A stretch of 38,536 nt of DNA from Bifidobacterium apri (lineage in GTDB: Bacteria; Actinomycetota; Actinomycetes; Actinomycetales; Bifidobacteriaceae). Position numbers and translations under genes: made by a program. Of this stretch, positions 8,499 to 18,581 are shown piece by piece; the first letter of the stretch is position 1, and each line of letters opens with the position of its first letter. The notes under the pieces are model-generated. The model was given only the letters and a program-made list of their open reading frames with translations. It made no database searches and was not told the origin of the DNA. The stretch lies in assembly GCF_009299485.1 (NCBI RefSeq), contig NZ_WBSO01000008.1:1-38536 (forward strand), written 5' to 3'.

Positions 8499-11351
8499 AT
8501 GAGTACTAGTCGATGGTCGACTGCACTCTCATCCGATGCCATGGAAACACGGCATCACCACAACGCGCCGCATTCCATGGCGCGTGTCATTGTAGCTGGC
8601 GTAACCGCATGCGCAATGCTGTTCGCGAGCTTCTCCATCGTCGGCACGCACACGGCGCTCGCCGCCGGAACCGGCCGAGACAGCTATGCCGCCACGCTGG
8701 GCAATGCGGATTTCGAAGCCGCACGCACCAAGTACGGCTTGACCAAAGATATGAAGAACGGCGCAATCCTCCACGCATGGATGTGGTCGTTCAACACCAT
8801 CAAGAACAACATGAAAGCGATTGCTGAGGCCGGTTACACGTCGGTGCAGACCGAGCCGATGAGCGCTATCAAGACGAACCCGGCCAACGGCAAGAAATTC
8901 GGGGAGAACTGGTATTACGTGTACCAGCCGACTGATACGACCATCGGCAATTTCGTGGTGGGATCCGAGCAGGATCTCAAGGATATGTGCGCTGAAGCCC
9001 ATAAGTATGGCGTGCGCATCATCGTCGATATCGTCGCGAACCATTTCTCGTCCGACTGGAACGCGATCGGCAGCAGCTGGAAAGACACGAGCCTGTTCCA
9101 CTCGCGCACCAACTGCCCGGGCAATGCGGGCGACCAGATCAACTACAGCAACCGTTGGCAGGTGACGCACTGCCATCTGCTCGGCTTGTGGGATATCAAC
9201 ACCGAGAACCAGACCGCCGCCAACAAGATGAAGGACTTCCTCGTGCAGGCGGTCAACGATGGTGTGGACGGTTTCCGCTTCGATGCAGCCAAGCACGTTG
9301 AGCTTCCTGACGAGTTCTCGCAGCATTCCGTGTATTGGCAGACGATTTTGAACAATGGAGCCCAGTATCAGTATGGTGAAGTGCTCCAAGGCGACAGCAG
9401 CCTGAGCTATACGGGTTACACCAACATGTTCACCCAGTATTCCTCCGATGGTGGTGGCGCTACGGCTTCCGACTACGGCAAGACCGTGCGTTCGGCCATC
9501 AAGAGCGGCAGCTTGAACGCAGGGAATCTGACGAGCCTGCGTAACGGCGGCGCGAAGGACGATCAGCTGGTCACTTGGGTTGAATCGCATGATAATTATG
9601 CGAACAGCGACAAGGAATCCACCTATCTCAACGATTACCAGCTGCGCATGGGCTGGGCTATCGTCGGTTCCCGTGCCGGCGGCGCCCCGCTGTACTTCAA
9701 CCGTCCGGTCGGTTCCGGCGGCAATAACGCGCAGTTTGCCGAGAAGTCCCAGCTTGGCGATGCCGGCGACAACATGTGGAAAGACAAAGCCGTGGTCGCG
9801 GTCAACCACTTCCGCAACAAGATGAACGGCAACAGCGAGTACCTGCGCAACTGCCAGGGCCAGAACTCCTGCCTCATGATTGAGCGTTACGCCAAGGACG
9901 GCAAGGCCGATGACGATGGTGTGGTGATCGCCAACATGGGCGGTGACGTCAACCTCGCCGGTTCGAGCACCACGCTTGACAATGGCACTTACACCGACCA
10001 GGTCAACGGCGGCACCATCACCGTTTCCGGCGGCAAGATCACCGCTGGTACGGCGAAAGCCTATGCGGTCAGTGCTTTCTATCAGACGAACGGTTCGGGG
10101 AGCGGTTCCGGCACTGGCGGGTCCAGCACGGGTGGCTCCAATACGGGCGGTTCCGGGCAAACCACTGGCACGAACGTGGTGTACGCGACCAAGCCTTCGT
10201 GGTGGAACGCCATCAACGCATACATCTACAAGGATGATGGTTCCGTGTCCGCAGCCTCCAACGCATCTTGGCCGGGCGTCGCCATGACCCTGCTCACCGC
10301 GGATGACGGTTGCGCGAAAGCCGGAACATACCGTGTGGAAGTGCCCGACCTGGGCGACGGCACCTATCGTGTGATTTTCTCGGATAACGGGAGCTCCAGC
10401 AACCGGTATCCTGCGGATATGGTCGCCGGCATGGCATTCACACGAGGAGCGGCAGTGCAATGGAATGGGCAATCCACGTCACTGGAAACCGTGCAATGCA
10501 GCATTCCGGCCACCAAGGTGACCATCAGCGGTGACGGCGTGACTGACGGCAAGCTCAGTCTGAGCACCGGAGCGACTGCACAGCTGACTGCCACTGTCAC
10601 GCCGAGCACGGCAACCGGTACGGTCACTTGGGCTTCGTCCAGTCCATTGATTGCCACGGTGGGTACCAACGGCCGTGTTTCGGCGCTCAAAGCCGGTACT
10701 ACGACCATTACCGCGAGCGTTGGTAATGTCACCGCGAGTGTCGACGTGACCGTGACCGCAAACCAGTCCGGCAGCGAAACCAAGAACGTGGTGTACGCGT
10801 CAAAGCCGAGCGGCTGGAACGCGTTGTATGCCTACGTATACACCGGCGACGGCACCACAGCCAAGAGCAACGCAACATGGCCGGGCGTCGCCATGACCCA
10901 GCTGACCGCTGATGACGGTTGCGCGAAAGCCGGCATGTACCGGTACGAAGTCCCCGACCTGGGAACCGGCACCTACCGCGTGATCTTCAACGACGGCGGC
11001 TCCCAGCAAACCCCAGGAGCTCAGCAGGCAGGCATGGAACTGAAAGGAACCATGGCATGGACCGGGGGCTCCACGCTGAATACGCTGAGTTGCCAAACTG
11101 TACCGCTGGCGGATAACGGCATTACGGGTGATGGTGTGGCAGATGGCGCGCTCGCCATCACCGCCGGGCAGACCGTGCAACTTGGTGTGGACGGCAAGAC
11201 CATGAGCATGCCCGATGCGAAGTGGTGGTCCGACGGGGCTGCGGTCGCTGTCACCGGAACCGGCCTGATCGTCGGCGTGACTGCCGGCACCAGCACCGTG
11301 AGCGTCACCATGGGTGATGCCACGTATCAGCTGGCAGTGACCGTGAAGTAG
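8499..11351 (+). CDS. Secreted modular GH13 alpha-amylase with two starch-binding and two Ig-like modules
   Basis: Endo-hydrolysis of alpha-1,4 bonds in starch outside the cell. The ATG at 8499 has AAGGAGG 4-5 bases before it. Order in 950 residues: signal peptide (cleavage near ALAA, residue 56); GH13 barrel with the four conserved regions DIVANH (177-182), GFRFDAAKH (nucleophile Asp262), GEVLQG (acid Glu294) and SHD (His364, Asp365); a Gly/Ser/Thr linker near 530-557; a CBM26-like module (about 558-668, starting VVYATKPSWWNA); a Big_2-like Ig domain (about 669-757); a second CBM26-like module (760-866, VVYASKPSGWNA); a second shorter Ig-like domain. No LPXTG sorting motif, so it is probably released or held by binding. 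Regulation by a LacI-type site is likely. Confidence 0.93.
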   Translation: MSTSRWSTALSSDAMETRHHHNAPHSMARVIVAGVTACAMLFASFSIVGTHTALAAGTGRDSYAATLGNADFEAARTKYGLTKDMKNGAILHAWMWSFNTIKNNMKAIAEAGYTSVQTEPMSAIKTNPANGKKFGENWYYVYQPTDTTIGNFVVGSEQDLKDMCAEAHKYGVRIIVDIVANHFSSDWNAIGSSWKDTSLFHSRTNCPGNAGDQINYSNRWQVTHCHLLGLWDINTENQTAANKMKDFLVQAVNDGVDGFRFDAAKHVELPDEFSQHSVYWQTILNNGAQYQYGEVLQGDSSLSYTGYTNMFTQYSSDGGGATASDYGKTVRSAIKSGSLNAGNLTSLRNGGAKDDQLVTWVESHDNYANSDKESTYLNDYQLRMGWAIVGSRAGGAPLYFNRPVGSGGNNAQFAEKSQLGDAGDNMWKDKAVVAVNHFRNKMNGNSEYLRNCQGQNSCLMIERYAKDGKADDDGVVIANMGGDVNLAGSSTTLDNGTYTDQVNGGTITVSGGKITAGTAKAYAVSAFYQTNGSGSGSGTGGSSTGGSNTGGSGQTTGTNVVYATKPSWWNAINAYIYKDDGSVSAASNASWPGVAMTLLTADDGCAKAGTYRVEVPDLGDGTYRVIFSDNGSSSNRYPADMVAGMAFTRGAAVQWNGQSTSLETVQCSIPATKVTISGDGVTDGKLSLSTGATAQLTATVTPSTATGTVTWASSSPLIATVGTNGRVSALKAGTTTITASVGNVTASVDVTVTANQSGSETKNVVYASKPSGWNALYAYVYTGDGTTAKSNATWPGVAMTQLTADDGCAKAGMYRYEVPDLGTGTYRVIFNDGGSQQTPGAQQAGMELKGTMAWTGGSTLNTLSCQTVPLADNGITGDGVADGALAITAGQTVQLGVDGKTMSMPDAKWWSDGAAVAVTGTGLIVGVTAGTSTVSVTMGDATYQLAVTVK

Positions 11352-11364
11352 CCGGTCGGTAGCG

Positions 11365-11411
11365 GTTGGTGTGGTGCGTGGCTTGGGCTGCGCACCACAC
11401 CAACTGGTTTT
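11365..11411 (+). terminator. Intrinsic terminator of the amylase gene
   Basis: A perfect 14-bp GC-containing stem (11365-11378 with 11391-11404), 12-base loop, followed within 3 bases by TTTT, 13 bases after the amylase stop. Confidence 0.75.
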
Positions 11412-11551
11412 GAGAAGATACGGTAGTTGTAGCGTGGATACTCGTAGACGTTGCCCATTCAAGGCATGCGTTCATGGTTTTCTGTCTGTTCCGCATGGTT
11501 ATATATCTCTAGTTGAATACCGGGCGTCGTCTGGTGAAGGGGTTGAGAAGG

Positions 11552-12505
11552 ATGCAACAGCAGAAAACGGAGTATGCTGCCGTGCCGCATGAACCTGACT
11601 CTTCTACTGGTTCTATGAACGATTACAAGAGAGCACTAATATCAGTTGTTATTCCGACATTGAACGCGGGTGATGGAATTGTTCATCTTCTTGATGCACT
11701 GCAAGCGCAACGCAGAAAACCCGATGAGATTCTTGTGGTGGATTCGAGTTCGGATGACGGAACCGGTGAAAAGGTGACTCAGTATCGTGGAATCGAATTG
11801 TTGACGATTCCCCGTGAGGAGTTCAATCATGGTGCGACAAGGGATAAAGCGCTTCGGCACACTCACGGTGACTTCGTTCTGTTCCTGACGCAAGATGCCT
11901 TGCCAGAAGATGACCAATACATCGATTCCATGGTGCAAGCATTTGCTGATCCTGCCGTAGCAATGGTTTCCGGCCGACAGATTGCGCGTGACGATGCAAG
12001 ACCTTTCGAGAGGCTTGTCAGAGAATACAATTACCCCGCCAAATCATATACACGAAGCCGTGAGGATATACCGCGGATGGGGATCAAGGCGTATTTCGCA
12101 TCAGATGTTTGCTCCGCGTACAGGAGAAGCGCATACCTTCAAGTTGGGGGATTTGAGAGAGTGAGCACCAACGAGGATATGTTCATCGCCGCAGCTTTCT
12201 TGCACAATGATTGGAAGATTGCATATTGTGCAGAGGCCAGAGTGAAGCATTCCCACAATTTCACGTTGCGACAACAATATCGGCGGAATTTTGCCAGTGC
12301 TGTAGAGATGGAATTGCATAAAGATAGTTTAAGATCTGCAAATACCACGGCAGAAGGGGCAAGGCTTATGAGAAGTGTCGTCTCGCAACTATGGGACAGC
12401 AGACAATATGGCGAATCGATGGCGTTCGTAGTTGATTGTTGTGCGAGGATCTTGGGGAACAAAATGGGGACAGCGAAAGGGAGGAGGCTGGCAGATGAGG
12501 CTTGA
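11552..12505 (+). CDS. GT2 glycosyltransferase, rhamnosyltransferase-like
   Basis: Transfers a sugar, probably rhamnose from dTDP-rhamnose, to the lipid-linked EPS repeat unit. The 318-residue protein has the GT-A start ISVVIPTLNAGDG, nucleotide-binding VVDSSSDDGT, then FNHGATRD and FLTQDALP, which are typical of rhamnosyltransferases, and the acceptor-side GFERVSTNEDMF. I chose ATG 11552, with AAGGGG about 9 bases before it; the frame is open from a TTG at 11513 and a further ATG at 11615 is possible. It is the first gene of the EPS assembly run and overlaps the next gene by 11 bases. The rml genes at 21.5-25 kb would supply its donor. Confidence 0.85.
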   Translation: MQQQKTEYAAVPHEPDSSTGSMNDYKRALISVVIPTLNAGDGIVHLLDALQAQRRKPDEILVVDSSSDDGTGEKVTQYRGIELLTIPREEFNHGATRDKALRHTHGDFVLFLTQDALPEDDQYIDSMVQAFADPAVAMVSGRQIARDDARPFERLVREYNYPAKSYTRSREDIPRMGIKAYFASDVCSAYRRSAYLQVGGFERVSTNEDMFIAAAFLHNDWKIAYCAEARVKHSHNFTLRQQYRRNFASAVEMELHKDSLRSANTTAEGARLMRSVVSQLWDSRQYGESMAFVVDCCARILGNKMGTAKGRRLADEA

Positions 12506-13268
12506 TGTGGTATTAGTTGTTTATAATCAATCGATAGATGACATAAAATCAATAAAAGAATTACAGCGTAGCAACTATATTCAGCGAATAATAATTTGTG
12601 ACAATAGTGATAAACCAAATAACAATCATGAAGTCGCGAAGGAATATACCAAAATTTTATATCACTCAATGGGTGGCAACAAAGGGTTATCGGTTGCGTA
12701 TAATGTTGCTGTAAAAGATTGCAAATCAGAGTATGTGCTGATTTTGGATGATGACACAACGTACACGAATGCGATACTCGGAGAAGTTGATCGGTTTGTG
12801 GAAAACAACGAGGCTGATGTATATCTGCCTGTCGTGATTAGTGGGAAAATAATCATGAGTCCTTGCAAGAGGGGCAAATATCGAATTTCAGCATTTCGGT
12901 CGACTGAGATGATTGAGCGACCGCTAAGTGCTATTAATTCGGGTATGATTGTAAAGACTGGAATTTACGAAATGATTCATTATCGAGAGGATTTATTCCT
13001 CGATATGATTGATCATGCATTTATGGATGACGTGCGTAAGAATAACTTCAGTGTTGCAATAATGGAAAATGTTGTAATACATCAAGACTATTCACGGGAA
13101 ACCGATAGCATGTCAACTGCTAGAATCCGTTATGAGATATCTAAAAAGGACAATCGAGTGTTCTATAATTCTTCTATTGTCGCGAAGATTTTCTGCGAGA
13201 TGCAGTTAATCTTTTGGAAATTCAAGGCTTCTAACAAATTTCATAGCTTGAGCCCTCTATTTTGGTGA
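12495..13268 (+). CDS. GT2 family glycosyltransferase
   Basis: Cytoplasmic or membrane-bound transferase adding one sugar to the EPS unit. The 257-residue product starts [12 protein letters not shown], has IIICDNSD and the metal-binding LDDDTT (DXD-type), and ends with basic, hydrophobic residues. The start at 12495 is set by a strong GGGAGGAGG just upstream, inside the end of the previous gene. From here to about 18.5 kb the DNA is clearly richer in A and T than the flanks, pointing to a foreign origin. Donor and acceptor sugars are not readable. Confidence 0.8.
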   Translation: MRLDVVLVVYNQSIDDIKSIKELQRSNYIQRIIICDNSDKPNNNHEVAKEYTKILYHSMGGNKGLSVAYNVAVKDCKSEYVLILDDDTTYTNAILGEVDRFVENNEADVYLPVVISGKIIMSPCKRGKYRISAFRSTEMIERPLSAINSGMIVKTGIYEMIHYREDLFLDMIDHAFMDDVRKNNFSVAIMENVVIHQDYSRETDSMSTARIRYEISKKDNRVFYNSSIVAKIFCEMQLIFWKFKASNKFHSLSPLFW

Positions 13269-13915
13269 GCGTGAAACCTATGTTGGAATGGATTAAAAAG
13301 AATATCAAGAATCTCATTTGGAAAATTAGAAACCGAAATAACGATACAACTATCGTAAATGGCTCCTTTCCTATTCAGAAGGTTACGGTAGGCGATTATA
13401 GCTATGGAAGACTTAAGGTTGTTGCGTTCGGCATGCCAAACGAGAGATTGGTTATTGGTAGATATTGCTCGATAGCTGACGATGTGGTGTTTCTTCTTGG
13501 CGGCGGCCATAGCCTTGATACGTTTTCGACTTTTCCGGTGTCTGCAAAGATATTTGGTGTGCCCAGTTCAATCTGTAAAGGTCCGATTGAAATTGAAGAC
13601 GACGTGTGGATTGGCTATAGAGCGACAATCTTGTCGGGCGTGCATATCGGTAGAGGGGCTGTAGTCGCAGCAGGAGCCTTGGTAAATAAGGATGTGCCCG
13701 CATATTCAATAGTGGGTGGAGTTCCGGCACGTATAATCAGAAAGAGAATATCTGAGGAATTGATAACATCCGCCATTGAAGTTGACTATAGTAATATTAC
13801 TCCGCAACTGATAAAGGCAAACCGAAAACTGTTCACAAATAGAGTTACCGATAAAGAACTACAGGAAATTAAAGTTCTTACGGTTAAAAATGCTAATTCC
13901 AACAAAATAGAATAA
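13265..13915 (+). CDS. Left-handed beta-helix (hexapeptide) acetyltransferase, CatB/VatD type
   Basis: Probably O-acetylates a sugar of the EPS. The C-terminal half carries the hexapeptide-repeat pattern and the hallmark segment [20 protein letters not shown] followed by [19 protein letters not shown] and [12 protein letters not shown]. The GTG at 13265 overlaps the stop of the previous gene (GTGA), which argues for translational coupling; ATG at 13280 is an alternative start. About 216 residues, normal for the family. Confidence 0.82.
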   Translation: MSVKPMLEWIKKNIKNLIWKIRNRNNDTTIVNGSFPIQKVTVGDYSYGRLKVVAFGMPNERLVIGRYCSIADDVVFLLGGGHSLDTFSTFPVSAKIFGVPSSICKGPIEIEDDVWIGYRATILSGVHIGRGAVVAAGALVNKDVPAYSIVGGVPARIIRKRISEELITSAIEVDYSNITPQLIKANRKLFTNRVTDKELQEIKVLTVKNANSNKIE

Positions 13916-13926
13916 ATGGAACTGTC

Positions 13927-14934
13927 ATGAAAATAAGCGTTATATTGCCAATTTACAATCAGGAATTATACCTAGACAACATTTTTGACTCGTTGTTCAG
14001 CCAGACGTATGACGACTATGAAATAGTAGCGGTTAATGACGGTTCGACTGATTTGAGTAGGACAATACTGAAAAAATATGAAAAAGATGCAAGGGTGACA
14101 GTGGTCGATCAAGAAAATGCTGGTTCTTTGGCTGCAACTGCGACTGGCGTAAGTGTAGCGAGCGGTGAATATGTTTGCTTTGTGGATGCAGACGATATTG
14201 TCGGTAACAACTATCTACAGAATTTTGTCAATGAATTAGATCATGAATATGATTTCGTCGCAATGGGGTTTAGTTATCGATATGGCAATAAAGCAGTTGC
14301 GCATCCATTGGCTAATGACCGTGTATATACAAAATACGAACTAATGGAATTGTCAAAGAATTATATTGTCGACGATCATCTTCATTTGGATAACAAAATA
14401 TTTATTGCTCGTTGGAATAAAATATATAAGCGACAAATGTTGTTGAGAATATTGGATGAATGGAAAAATCTACGTGGAATATGTTATGGTGATGATACTA
14501 TCTTCACTTTTTTGATGTTGCAAAATTCTCAAAACGGGAAAGCTGTCATGGCTGTGAATGAGTATCAGTACGTACAGCATGAACAGTCAATGACACATAC
14601 GCCAGATTTAACAAGTTATGCAGATGAGTGTAGGAATGTTTGTATTGTTTATCAGGGCTTATTGAAGAAATACAGAATGCCTCAAGACCAGGCATATCTT
14701 CTTTTTTATGCTTTGGTGAGCGGTGTGCTAAGCACTTCTGTCGAAACCTGTGCAGCTGATGCACCGCGTTTCTATCGCGAACTCGTTGCTATGCCATATT
14801 TCAATGATGCATTGCGAGTTGTTGATGCTTATTGCCATTCACGAAATGCCAATGTTTGGATGTTGCGGCATTCAGTACCCTACTGGGTATATCGAACGGC
14901 TAGACGATTCAAGGCATGGCTACATCAACAATGA
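13927..14934 (+). CDS. GT2 family glycosyltransferase
   Basis: Sugar transferase of EPS assembly, 335 residues. GT-A signatures ISVILPIYNQE, VAVNDGSTD and the DXD motif in CFVDADDIVGNNY are clear. Sequence near the C terminus (YWVYRTARRFKAWLHQQ) is basic and may touch the membrane. It lies 11 bases after the acetyltransferase, with GGAA before ATG 13927, so it belongs to the same operon. AT-rich like its neighbours. Specificity unknown. Confidence 0.85.
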   Translation: MKISVILPIYNQELYLDNIFDSLFSQTYDDYEIVAVNDGSTDLSRTILKKYEKDARVTVVDQENAGSLAATATGVSVASGEYVCFVDADDIVGNNYLQNFVNELDHEYDFVAMGFSYRYGNKAVAHPLANDRVYTKYELMELSKNYIVDDHLHLDNKIFIARWNKIYKRQMLLRILDEWKNLRGICYGDDTIFTFLMLQNSQNGKAVMAVNEYQYVQHEQSMTHTPDLTSYADECRNVCIVYQGLLKKYRMPQDQAYLLFYALVSGVLSTSVETCAADAPRFYRELVAMPYFNDALRVVDAYCHSRNANVWMLRHSVPYWVYRTARRFKAWLHQQ

Positions 14935-14976
14935 GCTACAGTCGTTGGCAATAATAAATCTGATTGGGAGGATATT

Positions 14977-15744
14977 GTGACCATTTTTGTTGTTGCGCAT
15001 AAGGATGTGCCGCGTTTATCGGAATTATCTACGCCATACCGTGCCCTTTTTGTGGGTGACAATAAGTATGCCTTGCATAACAAGTATCCGAATTCGGAGA
15101 CTGATGATACAGGGGATAATATATCTGCCAAGAATCCATCATATTGCGAACTTACCGCATTATATTGGATATGGAAAAATTGTGATGATAGTTATAAAGG
15201 GATGGTGCATTATCGAAGATTTTTCCAAGAGGCATCATCTCCAGAATCGCCGCTATTGTCGGAATCAGATATCTTAGGAATATTAAACAAATATCAGTTG
15301 ATTGTGCCTAAGAAATACCCGCTGATTACCACTGTTAAGAAACATTATGCATCACATCATCATGCAAGTGACTTTGAACTATTAGAAAAGGCAATCAGTG
15401 AAATTTGTCCGGACTACGTCGACGACTTTAATGAATGTGAAGGTTATCATTATTTCTATCCATATAATATGTTGATTGCAAATCGAAACACCTTTAACAA
15501 TTATATTAATTGGATGTTTTCGGTACTGGGATATGTTGATGATAATAGAACAGAAGGCAATGACGAAGTGGGGTATCAATCAAGATGGGTTGGTTTCCTG
15601 TCTGAAAGATTGATGTCAGTCTGGTTGCATCATAATCGATATTCATTCTACGAATGTGATGTACCCTTACCTGAAATTAGTTTCAAACAAAAAGTGTCGA
15701 TGCAATTGGGTGAGATGTGCCATAAATTAGCAGATTCAGACTGA
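14977..15744 (+). CDS. DUF4422-family protein, probable glycosyltransferase
   Basis: The 255-residue protein begins TIFVVAHKDV and carries NISAKNPSYCELTALYWIWKN, of which the CELTALYWIWKN part and the following VHYRRFF are marks of DUF4422, a family found almost only in capsule and EPS loci and believed to transfer sugars (galactofuranosyl- or mannosyl-type roles have been suggested for relatives). The GTG start at 14977 has GGGAGGA 5 bases before it. The reaction itself is inferred from context. Confidence 0.78.
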   Translation: MTIFVVAHKDVPRLSELSTPYRALFVGDNKYALHNKYPNSETDDTGDNISAKNPSYCELTALYWIWKNCDDSYKGMVHYRRFFQEASSPESPLLSESDILGILNKYQLIVPKKYPLITTVKKHYASHHHASDFELLEKAISEICPDYVDDFNECEGYHYFYPYNMLIANRNTFNNYINWMFSVLGYVDDNRTEGNDEVGYQSRWVGFLSERLMSVWLHHNRYSFYECDVPLPEISFKQKVSMQLGEMCHKLADSD

Positions 15745-15789
15745 AGGTAAAATCTCAATTGTAATCACCTCTTAAGGAGATAATGGCAG

Positions 15790-17280
15790 ATGGAAAAACG
15801 CGTGAAATCGGTCAAGTTTAACGCCATCATGAATACCGCCTTAACTGCCTCCAATATGCTGGTAAGTTTAGTGACCATACCGTATGTCACGCGTGTTCTA
15901 TCTGTATCTGGTTACGGTGATGTTGGCTTCGCACAGTCTGTGTCGATGTGGCTGTCTGCCTTTTGCCTGGTAGGAATACCCACATACGGAATTAGAGAGT
16001 GTGCACGTGTGCGAGATGATCCAGTTGCATTGGCGCAGATAGTGAGAGAGCTGCTGATTATTATTACTGTGTGTACGCTAGTAGTTCTTATTCCTTTTGG
16101 TTTCTGCATTGAATGGTTGCCACGTCTGAGGGCAATTAGCTCATTAATGTGGGTATTCTGGGTTGGTACATTATTGTTGTCCTATGGCGTGGAATGGTAT
16201 TTTCAGGCTATTGAGGATTATGCGTATATAACTGTCCGTAGTGTTGCTTTTAAAATACTTTCTCTTATATTGATAATTTGTCTCGTAAGAGAAAGTGATG
16301 ACTGGTTTATTTATGGATTAATACTGGCGCTGATCACTAGTGGAAATAATATCTTTAACATAGTGAGAATGTTCCATAATGTTCCAATGAGCGGTATTGG
16401 CGAAGTAAGAATCCGGAGACACATTAAGCCACTTGCTTCATATTCGGTATTGTCTATAGCATCGTCACTATACCTGTATTTTGACAGTGTTCTCCTTGGT
16501 ATGTGTAGCATTGATAATACAGAGGTAGCATTTTATCAATTGGCGACCAAGGTCAAAGGCGTGTTGGCGCAGATATTAACTGCTATTATTAACGCATTAG
16601 TGCCTAGATTATCCTATTATGCAGTTAAAGATAGAAAACAGTACCGTCGATTGTTGGGCACGGGGATGTGGGTAACGGTGAATCTATGTATGGGCATAAT
16701 GTGTTTTCTATTTGTATTCTCCGGTCCGCTCGTAATATTGATTTCTTCGAAAAAGTATGTTGGGGCGATTTTGCCTATGCAAATTATGGGTGGGGTCATA
16801 TTATTTTCTGGATTAAATACATTTCTGGGATTTTGCGTTTTATGTCCACTGGGAGAAGAGAAAAAACTTGCTGCTGCAAATTTGCTTGGAGTACCAATCA
16901 GTGTGGGCTTGAATGTGTTATTTGATTCAAAGTTAGGTGCACTTGGAGCGGCTATTTCGGTATTCATTGCGGAAATTACGATTTTCTGTAGTCTATTGAA
17001 GTCAACATATCGGAAATTGAAAGATGTAAGTACTATATCTCAGTGTGTAAAGGTGATTCTCGCTCATATGGTATCTGTTGTGATGTCATTTGCTTTGGCA
17101 ACTAAACTGAATGTTATCAATAGATATGAATATAATACAATATATTCATTAGAGATGTTGTTGGCAGGCTTCGTTTTTTACAGCCTATCATGGTTAATTA
17201 TTTCATTGATTGCTAAAGAAAATACAGCATTATGGCTGAAAAGCCAGGTAATGAATAAGATTATTGTTGTAAAGCGATAG
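15790..17280 (+). CDS. wzx: Polysaccharide flippase of the Wzx/RfbX (MATE-like) family
   Basis: Moves the finished lipid-linked repeat unit across the cytoplasmic membrane. The 496-residue protein has about 12-14 hydrophobic segments, the family N terminus NTALTASNMLVSLVTIPYVTRVLS, and the motif GVEWYFQAIEDYAYITVRSV (VEWYFQ-type). AAGGAGA lies about 10 bases before ATG 15790; a nearer ATG at 15783 is out of frame and stops after 12 codons. Same strand and same AT-rich composition as the transferases before it. Confidence 0.88.
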   Translation: MEKRVKSVKFNAIMNTALTASNMLVSLVTIPYVTRVLSVSGYGDVGFAQSVSMWLSAFCLVGIPTYGIRECARVRDDPVALAQIVRELLIIITVCTLVVLIPFGFCIEWLPRLRAISSLMWVFWVGTLLLSYGVEWYFQAIEDYAYITVRSVAFKILSLILIICLVRESDDWFIYGLILALITSGNNIFNIVRMFHNVPMSGIGEVRIRRHIKPLASYSVLSIASSLYLYFDSVLLGMCSIDNTEVAFYQLATKVKGVLAQILTAIINALVPRLSYYAVKDRKQYRRLLGTGMWVTVNLCMGIMCFLFVFSGPLVILISSKKYVGAILPMQIMGGVILFSGLNTFLGFCVLCPLGEEKKLAAANLLGVPISVGLNVLFDSKLGALGAAISVFIAEITIFCSLLKSTYRKLKDVSTISQCVKVILAHMVSVVMSFALATKLNVINRYEYNTIYSLEMLLAGFVFYSLSWLIISLIAKENTALWLKSQVMNKIIVVKR

Positions 17281-17307
17281 TGTCAGTAATATCAAAGAAG
17301 AGAAAAA

Positions 17308-18492
17308 ATGAAATTTGAATATATATATGTTGCTACTTGGTGGGCAATGATAATATTGTACTCACTCCATTGGTCGGAGCTAAATCAGCCCTTGAGCTTT
17401 GGACTTTTGCTGTTCTTTTTGACATCAGGCGTTGTGGCGTTGGTGTCGGGGATTCTGAAAAAACCGGCACAGTTTGTAGGTCTTGAGATTAGTCATAAAT
17501 CAATAATAACGACTTTGGTAATTTGTGTCGGATTTGCTGCTAGTTTTGTTGCTGCAGGTGGGTTGCCGATGACTATGCAATATTCCGGATATGATACTGA
17601 TCTTGGTTTTGGACAACAGGAAACGCTTGGCATTCCTATGGTCACACCATTGGTGATTGGGTTTGCGATATTCTATTCTGGATATCTTGCTTATTTAATA
17701 CTATCGCGCTCGAGTCATGACCGACTCTGGAAGCAATTGATCATTGAATATTCTGTAATAATATTAATGTTTATACTTAATGGAAGTCGTGGATATATTA
17801 CATTCTCTATGCTTATATTCATATTTCTTTATATTTATAAGAATATGTCAACAATATCCCAATTGAAAGCAAAGCTGATACCAATCGCATTGTTGTCAAT
17901 TGCTCTTATTGTATTCCTAATTAGTGTTTTAGGAAACATAAGATCGAACTGTGCTTGGAATGATTATTCTTATATAGAAACAATTGGAGTATATACCTCT
18001 TTGCCTTCTTATGTTCCAAAATGGGTTATGTGGACTTATACATATACTACTAGTTCTTTATCCAATTTGAACTATAATATCCTTATGGGCAATTCAGGTT
18101 CAGATATTATTGCGTTGTTTGAACTAATGCTTCCTGAATCTATTTCGAAACATATGACGCATGCTCTAAGTGTTAACCAGCCTATATATAATGTCGAATA
18201 TTTAAATGCATCTACTGGGTTTGTTCAATTTTATAATGCTTTTGGATTTGCGGGTATATATATAGCATTCTTTGTACAATTCGCTATTTATAAGCTAACG
18301 CGGTATATTTTGAATAGATTAGGGGTTTTACAAAGTCTAGGTGAAGTTTTTCTTTGCTTCCTAACTCTTGTTAACATTTTCTACAGTTCATTATCTACTG
18401 TTGCTGTTTGTTATATACCAATATTTATAATAGTATTAGCCATATACTTAAGGCACGAGATATCCGTTTCTGATACTTTTTTGATTCATTGA
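17308..18492 (+). CDS. wzy: Oligosaccharide repeat-unit polymerase (Wzy-like membrane protein)
   Basis: Joins repeat units on the outer face of the membrane. The 394-residue protein has about ten hydrophobic segments and a large extracytoplasmic loop around residues 215-300. The motif NGSRGYITFSMLIFIFLY and the late GFVQFYNAFGFAGIYIAFF segment fit O-antigen/EPS polymerases, which are poorly conserved, so the call leans on topology and on its place right after the flippase. It is the last gene of the AT-rich block; its stop lies inside a 26-bp palindrome. Confidence 0.75.
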   Translation: MKFEYIYVATWWAMIILYSLHWSELNQPLSFGLLLFFLTSGVVALVSGILKKPAQFVGLEISHKSIITTLVICVGFAASFVAAGGLPMTMQYSGYDTDLGFGQQETLGIPMVTPLVIGFAIFYSGYLAYLILSRSSHDRLWKQLIIEYSVIILMFILNGSRGYITFSMLIFIFLYIYKNMSTISQLKAKLIPIALLSIALIVFLISVLGNIRSNCAWNDYSYIETIGVYTSLPSYVPKWVMWTYTYTTSSLSNLNYNILMGNSGSDIIALFELMLPESISKHMTHALSVNQPIYNVEYLNASTGFVQFYNAFGFAGIYIAFFVQFAIYKLTRYILNRLGVLQSLGEVFLCFLTLVNIFYSSLSTVAVCYIPIFIIVLAIYLRHEISVSDTFLIH

Positions 18493-18510
18493 AATAATTA
18501 TTTCAATGAA
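18485..18510 (+). terminator. 26-bp perfect palindrome at the end of the EPS assembly run
   Basis: A perfect A/T-rich palindrome centred at 18497/18498 contains the stop codon of the polymerase gene. It may fold into a hairpin at the transcript end, though it is not followed by a T tract. Confidence 0.4.
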
Positions 18511-18581
18511 AGTGATAATAAAATAGTTATCTTGGTAGATTCTATCGATGTCAATCCATTGAAGAATGCTTGTGCGGATAT

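Noticed and set aside
8529..10472. 647-codon minus-strand frame inside the amylase gene
   Set aside because: Antisense shadow of a well-supported GH13 gene; no ribosome site or known domain.
13262..13264. TTG as start of the acetyltransferase
   Set aside because: The GTG three bases on overlaps the previous stop codon as GTGA, a commoner coupled start.
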